In this document: positions 20,061 to 29,937 of the stretch, piece after piece | Layout: every line of letters begins with the position of its first letter | How positions within the stretch are numbered: the stretch's first letter is position 1 | DNA from: Mesotaenium endlicherianum | Taxonomy: Eukaryota; Streptophyta; Zygnematophyceae; Zygnematales; Mesotaeniaceae | DNA length: 35,412 bases | Assembly (NCBI GenBank): GCA_009602735.1 | Contig: WELA01004839.1 | Location: forward strand, 134,256 to 169,667 | Direction of reading: 5' to 3' | Notes under the pieces: model-generated | The model's database searches: none | Told to the model about the DNA's origin: nothing | What the model saw: only the letters and a program-made list of their open reading frames with translations | Made by a program: the position numbers and the translations under genes

Positions 20061-20840
20061 CGATCACCAACGGCATTGACAGTGAAAGAGGCGCTAGCGG
20101 TACGTACCAGGCCAGTGACCAGGAGGGATTCCTATCCATAGTGCGTCATCAACGAACCAGGTCAGCCAAGGGTGGTATTGCCTACCTTCACAGCTTATCC
20201 AGGATCTCGAGCCTTCATAGGAGGTGGACCAAGAATGGTCAAAGACATGCATGAAAGAGATGTTGTTTGGAGAGAGCCTACTGCGGTGGAGAAGGGAAAC
20301 TGCCTTGGAATACCCGACACCATAGCTCGGCAAATAGTCGGTGCTGTTGGGTCAGATGAAGCTGCGAAGATTTTTGGCAACATGATTGGACAGCACTCTA
20401 TGACTTGGCTGGTGGAGACAATCATGACGTGGCAGCAGTTGACCTTCACCGACAAGCCTATGCCGAGGCCAAGACCAATGACAATTGGGATCCATGTGGT
20501 GCCAAAATCTGATCAGAGGGCTATCAAGACGGCACATCAGCAATAAGAAGAATACGGTGTGCAAAGAGACGAAGCTGAAGCTGCCAGAGACAGAGCGTTC
20601 AGGGAAGCTGGGGTAGCTGAACTGATGAGATGCCAGGATCTGTTGGATCGGATTGATAATCGGACCGCTGAATTACAAGCACCTTTGGAAAGAGAGGATA
20701 CACTCATGGGGGACCAGATGTTTGAGCAGACGACGCCGCTGCCAAACGCAAAAGACGGTACGCAGGACACCCCGTCATCTGTGAGAAACGCCACTCACAG
20801 TCATATATTTGGGAGATCACCTTCCGGAGCCACGACATAA
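20061..20840 (+). pseudogene. Gypsy-2 unassigned ORF between Gag and RT, part 1
   Basis: A single frame is protein-like from about 20070 to 20840, with TAG at about 20139-20141 and TAA at 20544-20546. The first half has a Gly-rich turn (FIGGGPRMVKDMHERDVVW) and a helical stretch (GIPDTIARQIVGAVGSDEAAK). The second half is charged and helical (RDEAEAARDRAFREAGVAEL). There is no aspartic-protease signature. The position between Gag and RT suggests a Gag or linker domain specific to this lineage. I do not recognise it. Confidence 0.45.
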
Positions 20841-21058
20841 AGGCGTGAGGAGACTCCAGAAGATGCCAGATCAAGGTATGATACCAATCTCAGCCAAAGA
20901 GCAGCTGGCAGGAAAGCTCAAGTAGCTGGGAAGCTAACCAAAAGTGTTTATCGTCTTCACCAGAGCAAGCGCCGTTACAAGACATGTCAGAGGAGTCTGA
21001 GAAGAAGACCCCTGAGCCAACGCTTGAACACTTTAAATACTATCTAAATTAAGCATCA

Positions 21059-22029
21059 GTGAGTAGCCGAAATTCAGGTGATTCTAGGGGGTCTGCAAAG
21101 ACCATATGCCTCGAAGTGATATTTGAAGAACGCAAGGAGGAGTCGGGCAAGCAATTGTCCCCAACACCTTCTTTGATGAGCCCAGAGCCGCAGGCTAAGG
21201 GGCAACAGCAGGGTTCAGCCGGTCAGACAGCTGATCCATTGCAAGGCAGATCATGGAGCAGCTGCTGGAAGCAGACGTTCGACGGCACAAGAAAGAGGAA
21301 GTGGCTAAAGCGGCAAGCACTCTGCAATCAGCCATCGTCAACTTGGCGAAGCTCAACACAGATAATGATGGAGAGCCACCACCACCTGGAGTGGAGAAGT
21401 CAGTTGAAGATGAGGCAGAAATGCCAGACCTTCCAGGGGTCGACCTGCCCTCAGTCACCAATGAAGAGGAGATTAAGGAAGAAATTCCACGTTTCCCTAC
21501 CCCAGAGCTGGACCTGTTGGAGCTACAAGAGCTCAGGACGGATGACTGGGTGGCCGACCACTTGATAATGGTGGGGCCCAGCCCAGCAGATCTTTACAAC
21601 AATCTGAGGTCGCCTATATCCAGCACTCCAACCGCCAGTTTTCTAGCACCAGAAGTTATCCCACATCAGCTAAAACAGCCGCAAAAAACGGTTGCCTGCA
21701 CCGCTAAGGTGGAACCAACACAAGGTAATCCTCGCGGTTGCGCAAGCAGACCAAGAAAGGTGGTCCGGGAAGGGAATGCACCTTTCAGGCGGATGCTGAT
21801 GCGTTGTCTCAAGTATAGGGGAGCAGCTCAGAGAGAAGGGGTTCCGAAAGGAACCATGGCTCCTCCTCCGCAATCTATCCTGGAGATTTTGCAAAGAGGG
21901 AGAGAATGGCTTGATTCGCAAAGCCATGGCATTGGGAATTCACATTCCCATGGTGCGCCCTTCATCCACTGGAACGTGGGAGAAGGATATCAGCTCCTAG
22001 GACACCTGCAGTTTCTGAAAGGGAGCTGA
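21059..22029 (+). pseudogene. Gypsy-2 unassigned ORF between Gag and RT, part 2
   Basis: The clearest frame is 21253-22029 (MEQLLEADVRRHKKEEVAKA...). It opens with a charged helix and passes into a long Pro/Glu/Asp-rich, probably disordered stretch (residues about 35-100), then a basic stretch (RPRKVVREGNAPFRRMLMRC). It is open upstream to a TGA at about 21232. An overlapping Ser/Arg/Gln-rich frame (21059-21565) is judged a shadow. I cannot find a protease D-S/T-G motif in any frame between 20000 and 22580. Confidence 0.4.
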
Positions 22030-22114
22030 GAAGTACCATAAGCCGCTTGACAGCAGAGAATGCTGTATACGCACAACTAGCTGCGGCTCAAAAACCGCAG
22101 ACTTTGACATAAGC

Positions 22115-23074
22115 ATGAGGGTTACGCCACCAGCCAGGGAGGAGTTTGGCACAACCGTTGCGCGCATTGCTACCATTGAGCGCGAGTGAGGACGGACAAT
22201 CGACCCCAGAGCATATCTAGCAGGGTGGCCTTTGCCGAACCCGCCCCCACCATGTGAAGAGGGAGGAACAAGGACCAGCTGGACCATAGCAGATGAAGAA
22301 AGGTTCTTGAGGCAGCCCATCCGGAGGCGTGTGACATAATCCATTCAACAGGAGAGGCGACGATCCATTGGAAAAGGTAAAAGGCCTAAGAAACAGGCCG
22401 CCGAGCCTAAGTCAGCGGCGGAGCAAGCTGTGAAGCCTGCCACTCCACCGCCTAACTGTCAGGCAGAAGAGCTTGAAGGTCAGGATGAGGGCAAAAAGCC
22501 CCCACCTGAACCCAAAGAGTAGCAACTACCGGATGCCTGTGTTGGGGAAAAGCAGCCGGAGATTGAGGTTTTCACCATTGGAAAAATGGTCTCAGCCCAA
22601 CAGAGAGCACAAGTAGAATTGCTGCTGAAAAAGCACCGCAAGGTGTTCGCTTTCACCAAGGAGGAGATTGGTAGAACCACTGCCAGTGTGTGTGAGATCA
22701 AACTAACTACTGATAACCCAGTCAAACTTGGGCCGCATAAGCTCAGTCAGAACGAATGGGACTGTGTGGAGAAAACTTGCCGGGGAGCTGCACAAGCTCG
22801 GCATGATTGAGAAGTCAACCTCAATTTATGGAGCTTCCAAAGTAGTAGATGCCAAGAAGGACGAGGCTGGCAATTATACAACCACTCGTATGTGCAAAAC
22901 CATACATTGATGACGTAGTGGTGTTTAGCAAGTCCATAGAGGAGCACCTCAAGCACTTGGAACAAGTGTTCCTGCGCCTGGAGAAATTCTTGATGACGTT
23001 GCATCCTGGAAAGTTCAGATTCTTTGAGGCACATGTGCCTTACTTAGGACATGAGATTGAGAACAATGCTATGT
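22115..23074 (+). pseudogene. pol: Gypsy-2 pol N-terminal side and RT with internal deletion
   Basis: From ATG 22115 one frame is protein-like with four in-frame stops (near 22187, 22336, 22520 and the end at 22808-22810). A Lys/Pro/Glu-rich linker is followed by the RT approach block VFAFTKEEIGR (about 22639-22672) and the LGPHKLSQNEWD region. The frame then changes (KLGMIEKSTSIYGASKVV). At about 22895-22905 the sequence jumps directly to the active-site block YIDDVVVFSKSIEEH, so roughly 100 residues of fingers and palm, including the MPFG block, are missing. The RT continues to LGHEIENNAM and is cut by the solo LTR at 23075. Confidence 0.75.
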
Positions 23075-24282
23075 TGAAATGAATCTTGCTTATTCAAGAT
23101 TAATAGATGTCATTTAAATATATAAGATCAGAGATAGGTGGAAGCGTGTGAAATCAGGGAGCGATCTTCGCCCTTATAATGAATTCCATTTACTCATCTA
23201 CACCCCTTGACTCATTTATCGTAGTGTGCCATAGTTGCACACTAACACGAGGCACAAGTAAGAGGCGAGCTTGAGTACTTGAGCTTCTCCTTTAGAAACT
23301 CATGGCCTCTTGCCTACCAGGCATGCAAGCGTGTATAGCACATGCACAACATCAGGGTACTGAATAGCAAAGGCGTTCTCATTCAGATGACCATGAAGTA
23401 GCTAAAACACATCCCACTGACTTAGGTGCAAAACCATGGAATCTGTCCGCTGTGTGACCCCAAAATGTCAGAGAGCATAACTCTGCCAATACTACTCCAA
23501 ATTGAGCAAACTTAACGGCAACGGATGCATCTTGACGAGACCTTTCCGAAAAATTCTAGTTTGTCCCATTTGGAGCGCAGACGAAGCAGCCTTATTAATT
23601 TCTGTGAAGGCTGGTCATTAGAACGAACCCAAAAGTGCACACATGACTTGCAAGTAGAAAATTCGACTGTAAAGCCTACTGTCCAGAATGAGGGACCACG
23701 AGATCCCAGCCTGCTATGTACCTAGTGACCACTTGGTTGACCACGGCGCAAGGTGCGCCGTTTCGTGGGAAACCCGTTAAGTTGGGACCCATGGATCTAG
23801 GTATAACGACCATATTGATTGGTCGGTTGACTGAAGTCCTAATTGTTCAGTTGACTGACGACGGCTCCGCCCACCCAGGAGTTAACCACACTGGTAGGAT
23901 ATCGGTTTACCAAATCTCAGGCGACCTCCCGACTTTCAGTATACTACGGTCACATGTGCCAATCTACAAATAACAATCTAAATGGATATGTCTATCCTCA
24001 GCGTACTGAAGCTAAGTATATTGACTAATGTCAAGCGAGCTTACTATATGTCAACCTACTGATATTATATTCTATATATAACTGATATATAAATCTCAAC
24101 AAACTACACTATGATACAAAAGTCATCCTGCTGACCGTTTTGACAAAGTAAGTAAACTTGCATTACATCGACATACATTCATTTATATGAACTCGCACAT
24201 GTGAGTATGTTGACATAATACTTATTTAGGGTTGTATTTGTATATGAAATTAATTAAATAAATAATGGACTGATTCATTACA
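23075..24282 (-). repeat. Solo LTR (minus orientation) inserted in Gypsy-2 RT
   Basis: On the plus strand it runs TGAAATGAATC...GATTCATTACA, so in its own orientation it has TG...CA ends and begins TGTAATGAATCAG like the Gypsy-1 LTR. It is the near-perfect inverted partner of 24401-25659. The flanks TATGT (23070-23074) and TGTGT (24283-24287) agree at 4 of 5 bases, consistent with a 5-bp target duplication. RT sequence continues on both sides. ORFs inside (for example 23716-23973) have mirror copies in the partner and are LTR readings, not genes. Confidence 0.85.
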
Positions 24283-24287
24283 TGTGT

Positions 24288-24400
24288 CCCCTCAGGTTGT
24301 AAAGACTGAGGCCATTTACAAGATACCTGCACCTACGAATGTGTCCAAGCTGAAAGCTTTGTTAGGGCAAAGTCGATACTAAAGTAATTTTGTGAAGGAT
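24288..24400 (+). pseudogene. pol: Gypsy-2 RT remnant between two solo LTRs
   Basis: In 113 bases one frame reads VKTEAIYKIPAPTNVSKLKALLGQSRY, a stop (TAA at about 24380), then SNFVKD. This is the standard Ty3/Gypsy block just before RNase H (AIxxxPxPTNVxxLRSFLGLxxYYRRF). It shows that both LTRs inserted separately into one RT gene, about 120 bases apart. Confidence 0.8.
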
Positions 24401-25659
24401 TGTAATGAATCAGTTCATTATTTATTTAATTAATTGCATACATAAATATAACACTAAATAAGTTTTATGTCAATATACTCACATGTACGAGTTCATCTAA
24501 ATGAATGTATGTCGATGTAATGCGAGTTTACTTACTTTGTCAAAAATGTCAGCAGGATGACTTTTGTATCACAGTGTAGTTTGCTGACTTGTTGAGAAGG
24601 TCAGCAGAATGACTTTTGTATCATAGCATAGTTTGCTGAGATTTGTATATCAGTTATACATAGAATGTAATATCAGTAGGTTGACATGTAGTAAGCTCTC
24701 CTCATATTAGTCAGTATACTTAGCTTCAGTACGCTGAGGATGGATACATTCATTTAGATTATTATTTGTAGATTGGCACATGTGACCGTAGTATACTGAA
24801 AGTCGGAAGGTCGCCTGAGATTCGGTAACCCACTGTCCTACCAGTGTGGTTAACTCCTGGGTGGGCGGAGCCGTCGTCAGTGAGCTGAACAATTAGGACT
24901 TCAGTCACCCGACCAATCAATATGGTCGTTATACCTAGATCCGTGGGTCCCAACTTAACGGGTTTCCCACGAAATGGCGCACCTTGCGCCGTGGTCAACC
25001 AGGTGGTCACTAGGTACATAGCAGGCTGGGATCTCGTGGTCCCTCATTTTGGACAGTAGGCTTTACAGTCGAATTTCTACTTGCAAGTCATGTGTGCACT
25101 TTTGGGTTCGTTCTAATGACCAGCCTTCACGAAAATTAATAAGGCTGCTTCGTCTGCGCTCCAAATGGGACAAACTAGAAATTTTCGGAAAGGTCTCGTC
25201 AAGATGCATCCGTTGCCGTTAAGTTTGCTCAATTTAGAGTAGTATTGGCAGAGTTATGCTCTCTGACATTTCGGGGTCACACAGCGGACAGATTCCATGG
25301 TTTTGCACCTAAGTCAGTGGGATGTGTTTTAGCTACATTATGGTCATCTGAATGAGAGCGCCTTTGCTATTAAGTCCCTTGATGTTGTGCATGTGCTATA
25401 CACGCTTGCATGCCTGGTAGGCAAGAGGCCATGAGTTTCTAAAGGAGAAGCTCAAGTACTCAAGCTCGCCTCTTACTTGTGCCTCGTGTTAGTGTGCAAC
25501 TATGGCACACTACGATAAATGAGTCAAGTGGTGTAGATGAGTAAATGGAATTCATTATAAGGGCGAAGATCGCTCACTGATGTCACACGCTTCCACCTAT
25601 CTCTGATCTTATATATTTAAATGAAATATATTAATCTTGAATAAGCAAGATTCATTTCA
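24401..25659 (+). repeat. Solo LTR (plus orientation) inserted in Gypsy-2 RT
   Basis: It begins TGTAATGAATCAG and ends GATTCATTTCA. The flanks AGGAT (24396-24400) and AGGAC (25660-25664) give a 5-bp duplication with one change. It is 51 bases longer than its inverted partner, explained by a 52-bp tandem duplication (24548-24599 and 24600-24651). The GGTTAAC-type core near 24825-24873 is shared with the Gypsy-1 LTRs. Confidence 0.85.
24548..24651 (+). repeat. 52-bp tandem duplication inside the solo LTR
   Basis: Two adjacent units start GTCAGCAGGATGAC and GTCAGCAGAATGAC and share CTTTTGTATCA and AGTTTGCTGA. The inverted partner LTR has one unit only. Confidence 0.8.
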
Positions 25660-27023
25660 AGGACTAAAGCAAAATTGCTAAATTCTTAACAGAACTCCTG
25701 GAAAAGGATGTACCTTTTGCGTGGACGGAAGCCCAGGAGAAGGCCATGAACAAGCTCAAGGAGCGGCTGGTAACGGCCCCAGTCTTGCGAACGCCTGACT
25801 ACTCCAAGCCATTTAGTCTACACACTGATTGGAGTCGTGTGGGAATTGGCGCAGTACTCACTCAGGCCGCAAGTCCTAGAGAGGAGTACGTCATTGCCTA
25901 TGCCTTGCGCTCTGACAACCGAGAAGAGAGCAACTACTCGTCCTACGAAGGAGAGCTGCTGGCAGTGATTTGGGCTGTCGCACATTTTAGAGAGTATATA
26001 TGGGAAGGACCCTTCACGCTGATCACAGATCACTCGCCGTTACTCTGGCTGATGAAGAATGGAGACCTTACTTGTAAATTGGCTCGCTGGGCTCTCAAGC
26101 CTCATGAGTACCAGATGACGGTGGTGCATCGAGCAGGTGTACTCAACAACGACGCCGATGGACTCAGCAAGAATCCGCATCCATCCTCAGACGACAGAAC
26201 AGGAGCTCAAGAAGACGAAGATCCGAACAGCCCAGCAGAATTGGTAGCCTGCCTGGCCGAAATGGCTAAAATGGCAGCGTCAGGTGAAGCTGAGCCTCTA
26301 CCCCTGTTCAGTCCAGAGATGTGGAAAGATCAAGCCACTATGCATTGGCTGAAAACGAAAGTCCACATGGAGAGATTATTTGTGAAAGAAAAGGACCAGG
26401 TGAGCCATCAAACTAAAAGGTTTTGCTGGAAACGCAATAACCTCTTCAAGATTGAAGAAACTGGTCAGGAGAAGTTGGTGCCAGAACCCACCAAAAGGCG
26501 AGCTCTGGTGCAAGAAATGCACGAGGATACTGGACACTATGGTGTCAAAAAGACGTATAGTCATCTGGAGCTGTCTTACAGGTGGAGGGGCATGAAGCAA
26601 CAGTGTGAGGATGTGATCAAGGCCTGTCAAAGCTGTGACCGCGTCAAGGCTGGTTTTACACAGCAACATCCACACCTGCAACCTCTGCCAAGCATAGGCC
26701 TAGGCTACCGATGGAGCTCCGATCTCGCAGGAGAGCTAGCGCTGTCCAAGCGAGGTAACAAGTACATCATGGTCATGATTGAGCATTTCTCTAAGTGGAT
26801 AGAGGTTGTGCCTCTAACTGCTAAGAAGAGTTTGGGGACCGCGAAAGCGCTCCTCATCGATGTGATTGTACGTCATGGAGCTCCAGCAGAAGTGCTGACA
26901 TACCAAGGGTCTGAGTTTCAAGGATCTTTTCAGAGACTCTTGGACAGATGCTTCATTGATCATCGCACTACGTCTAGGACCACCCACAAGCAGATGGTCT
27001 AGCAGAACGGATGGTGCAAACCA
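25660..27023 (+). pseudogene. pol: Gypsy-2 RNase H and integrase, first part
   Basis: After the second LTR the frame resumes (KIAKFLTELLEKDVPFAW) and is open for 418 codons from ATG 25746 to a TAG at 27000-27002. RNase H has all landmarks: LHTDWSRVGIGAVLTQ (Asp), YEGELLAVIWAV (Glu), LITDHSPLLWL (Asp) and NNDADGLSKNP. Integrase has the HHCC domain (MHEDTGHYGVKKT, CQSCDR) and the core Asp in SSDLAGEL. The second catalytic Asp is Tyr here (VLTYQGSEFQG). A one-base frameshift near 26985 leaves the conserved ADGLAERMVQ block in another frame up to the piggyBac insertion at TTAA 27024. Confidence 0.9.
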
Positions 27024-27027
27024 TTAA
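27024..27027 (+). repeat. Left TTAA target duplication of the piggyBac-like element
   Basis: TTAA is repeated at 29136-29139. Integrase coding sequence on both sides joins across one TTAA, which confirms a target duplication and the exact ends of the insertion. Confidence 0.9.
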
Positions 27028-27705
27028 CACTAGGTCTTCCAAGGAAAAGACCATATATGGTCCAATAATGCACCCCCTAAGTCACACTATATTGAAATAA
27101 CCACTGAAGCTATGACTATGTGTGATAGACCATTAGAGAGCTTACATCACAAAGTATTGCACTGGCCATGTGGCCCGCAGTTTTCGGAAAGGTAAGGTGT
27201 ACTTTCCGTACAAGGTGTGTACGGTAACAAGAAACGAGCAAATAGGGCCAACTTTACCCTCACACACTATGAATTTGGATTTGAACCAGTAGTTGTTGAT
27301 TTAATCTGGGGTAGGCATGTGTCTTACCCATCATATGAAACAGATTTTACTTCATTCTAATCAGTAGCTTTGTGGAGGCACACTCTGTACTTAGTGGACC
27401 ATATGGGGTCCGGGTATTTTTCGTACTTTTTAGTGCCTCATGCACCAAAGCATCACAGTTAATAGTTCATAATTTATTCTTTACACATGCAAATAGTAAT
27501 CTGTAAAGTGGAGCTTGAAAGTAAGGTCTTACTTTACTTACTAAAAAATATTTATATACAAAATAATGAATTAAAATGATTAAAAATGAATTATTAGTTG
27601 CAAAATATTGCAGAATCGACAGCTTTGCACACATGAAGCTGAATTGTTTATGGAGCACATTGTCTTTCATACATGTTTCAGTTGCAGTTCCTCTGCTCTA
27701 CAATC

Positions 27706-28300
27706 CTACTTCTTACTGCTACTCAGCTTGTAGGGGCCACTATCTACATGTGCTATGTGCCTGTTGGTATGGTACTCCTCAAAGCAAGGCGCGGGGCAAA
27801 GTGCTACTCCACACGTTGCGCACCAATAGCTAGGCCTCACCTTACTCTTCTCATGGCCTAGGTCATACAACTTGCTCTTGCACACTACACATCCTGGTCT
27901 AGAGCCTCCTGGAAGGTGCTTAGGGAAGTGTCTCCCTAGGAACCTGTCAATCCCAGCCCGCCCCGCACTCCAGCGAAAGCGCCTCCCCTTATGTGAATCA
28001 TGGAAGTCTGTCATCTCCGCTACAACATCTAACATGAAGGGAAACCTGTCACTCTCAGGATGGGCCAGGTTGTAGAGGATGTAGGCATCGGCCAGGGCAG
28101 CATCAAATAGACCCCAATATAGTTTGTGCCACCACTTTAAGCTCACAGCAGAAGTCTCGACAACGAACTTATCTCTCACACAGAGCTTGTAAAATTGATC
28201 AACAGCGTCTTTGTGTGTTTTGTAGTGCACCACAATGTTTGGAGAAGTTATGGTTAAGGAGAAATTATGGTTATGGAGCAGTTGCCCTTCTCCTCCTCTT
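27706..28300 (-). pseudogene. piggyBac-like transposase, C-terminal part with zinc-binding end
   Basis: On the minus strand the block HYKTHKDAVDQFYKLC carries the third Asp of the DDD catalytic triad (AVD; G-V-D in many relatives). The WW-x-KLYWGLFDAALADAYILY block follows, typical of the piggyBac core end. After a basic linker comes the Cys-rich end: CVVCKSKLYDLG, CATCGVALCPAPCFEEYHT, matching the C-terminal zinc-binding domain that recognises transposon ends. The frame is open to the stop at 27706. The ORF's nominal start (28329) is only the deletion junction and not a start codon of the family. Confidence 0.85.
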
Positions 28301-28852
28301 CCTTTTCTCATTTTTAACAGTAGGAACAATGAGCATCAGCTGCTTACCTCTTCCGGTGTCAGGCCTGCCCCTCTTCCTCATAATATCCTCCTCCTCCTCC
28401 TCCTCCTCCTCCTCCTCCTCCTCATCCTCCTTATCCTCCTCACCATCACTAGACCTTGGCTGTGAGTCATCATTTGGATCTTGGGAGGACGAAATTAGAC
28501 TGTGACCCTCATTCTCCCTCGAATTTGAAAGCAAAGAGGCCCTTGAGGAAACCAAGCCAAAACGAACTACATGCGGCTCGAAATAAAACCAGGACTCTTC
28601 AGGCACTGTAGATAGGTACTGCCTGACCTGCCATGCCTCCCATTGCTTCTTTTCTTTGTCATACAACACTTCTATGAGCCATGAGTTTTCCTTTTTAGTC
28701 CTCACAACCTCTTTTCTCACAATTCCGACTAAGAAAAACTCTATGTAATACTGTCCAAATGTCTTTTTCGCCCATGCATCTCCCCAGAAGGTGGCAGGGA
28801 TGAGTAATTTACCACCCACAACTATTTTTGGCGCATTTGAAGAAGAAGCCAT
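28271..28852 (-). pseudogene. piggyBac-like transposase, N-terminal part
   Basis: It starts at ATG 28852 (MASSSNAPKIVVGGK) and reads 193 residues. Residues about 12-85 form a compact part rich in aromatic residues (GQYYIEFFLVGIVRKE, WLIEVLYDKEKKQWEAW), possibly a small beta-barrel domain. A Ser-rich linker and an uninterrupted Glu run (residues about 138-155) follow, then a basic RKRRRR tail at the stop. In relatives the catalytic domain with the first two Asp would come next. Here it is absent and the remaining C-terminal piece is out of frame. Confidence 0.7.
28387..28439. repeat. (TCC)n trinucleotide repeat encoding the Glu run
   Basis: A nearly pure CTC/TCC microsatellite, read on the minus strand as GAG/GAA codons of the transposase N-terminal piece. 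ORFs called on the plus strand here (Ser- or Leu-runs) are artefacts of this repeat. Confidence 0.85.
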
Positions 28853-29139
28853 GGCTCTAAGAGCTCTTTAGTGACCTCGGGTATGACAGACTTTTCACTT
28901 GAAATTTTGTTGTGAACCTGAACTTTGAACCTCCTTCTTTTCACTCTAACTTTGTCGTTAATAATCGGAAGACCATTTTGCATTTTTTCGCCTAAGGTTC
29001 AAGTACGGTTCGTTTGAGCCATAATTTGTACCAGTTGGTCAACTGTAGCACCCTGGAGGTCAGCGCTGAAAAATAGGGGTTAGCTAGACCATATATGGTC
29101 CTAGGACCATATATGGTCCGATGGGGTACCTAGTGTTAA

Positions 29140-29891
29140 GTCTGCTTTGCGCAAATTTTGCCTTGAGCATTATGAGTATGATTGGGATCTGGCCCTGCCA
29201 TGGCTAGTTATGGGTTACAGATTTAGCAAGCAAGCTGTTTTGGCGAATTACTCGCCTTATCAGATTTTGTTTTGCAGAAGTCCAGTTGTGCCCAGCAGCA
29301 TCAAGCAGGAGATTGAGCAGGTGAAAGACCTGGACAAACCTGATGAATTGCTAAAGGTTATGGTATGCCGCAAGGCGTTATTTGAGCGCATGATGCCTGC
29401 TGCCCTGGAAAAATCTAAAAATTGCGCAGAAAAGAGACACGCAGCGTTACGCCAGGACGCGAGATGAGAGCTACCGCTTGCAAATGACGCAGATCCAGGA
29501 AGGAGACTTCGTCTACCGCAAGCGCCAGACCAAGACCACCATCGACACCAGTTCAGGTGCAGTGATCTTATGCGTGAAACATGCGTTCAACAATGGTGTG
29601 TTGGAACTGGAAGGTTCTGATGGTAAGACCATGAGAGATCACGTGCAGAACTGCTCGCTGTGCCACTTGCCTAACATCGATCCTGCGGTTAAGACTGTGC
29701 CCAAGGAATTGGTGCCAGCCACGCCTTTTGCCAGCTGCAAAGTACTGGATGATCAAGAAGCAATGGTAACTTGCGATAAGTGTAGTGCCCGTTGGCACAC
29801 CTTCTGCACTGGTGAAGAAGAGATTATGGCAGGACGGTGGGAATGTCCTGACTTCCTTCCTGAAACCCCCAGCCGCAGAGCTAGGAGATAG
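29140..29891 (+). pseudogene. pol: Gypsy-2 integrase end with PHD-like zinc finger
   Basis: After the piggyBac element the integrase resumes (FCLEHYEYDWDLALPWLVMGY; the post-Glu helix and YSPYQILFCRSPV block) and is open to 29467. One frameshift near 29460 leads to 29478-29891. There the GDFVYRKRQ strand and the block GVLELEGSDGKTMRDH form a GPY/F-like module, followed by CSLCHLPNIDP and a Cys/His cluster (about 29730-29853) with the spacing of a PHD finger: CDKC-x3-WHTFC and WECP. The first and last zinc ligands appear to be Phe, each one base from Cys. A PHD finger reads histone H3 tails and could guide integration. The stop is at 29889-29891. Confidence 0.8.
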
Positions 29892-29925
29892 AAGTTGTCA
29901 GCTTAAAGGCAGGGACGCCTCAGCT

Positions 29926-29937
29926 GAAAGGGAGGGG
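29926..29937 (+). other. Polypurine tract of Gypsy-2
   Basis: GAAAGGGAGGGG lies directly before TGTAAGGG, the probable start of the 3' LTR, 35 bases after the pol stop. Confidence 0.75.

Larger units (their letters stand above)
27028..29135 (-). mobile_element. piggyBac-like DNA transposon, internally deleted
   Basis: This 2108-bp element lies between TTAA copies and has 8-bp terminal inverted repeats: CACTAGGT at the left, ACCTAGTG at the right. The palindrome GACCATATATGGTC lies 22 bases from the left end (27049-27062) and twice near the right end (29087-29100 and 29105-29118). The transposase is on the minus strand in two separated pieces in different frames, with the catalytic core missing. 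It inserted in Gypsy-2 integrase. Confidence 0.92.
19141..29937 (+). mobile_element. Gypsy-2: Ty3/Gypsy element with PHD-like integrase tail, multiply interrupted
   Basis: Coding order on the plus strand is Gag with zinc knuckles (19141-20036), unassigned ORFs (20061-22029), the N-terminal side of pol and RT (22115-23074), an RT remnant (24288-24395), RNase H and integrase (25665-27023), integrase end and PHD-like finger (29140-29891), then a polypurine tract (29926-29937). It is broken by two solo LTRs and one piggyBac-like element. Removing those, the coding order is continuous. Its terminal repeats are abnormal: an inverted pair of arms flanks it in place of direct LTRs. Confidence 0.8.

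Noticed and set aside
23716-25019. Mirror ORFs of 85 codons in the two solo LTRs
   Set aside because: Explained by the inverted LTR copies; no homology to known proteins.
28215-28505. Ser-run and Leu-run ORFs on the plus strand
   Set aside because: Readings of the TCC microsatellite opposite the transposase coding strand.
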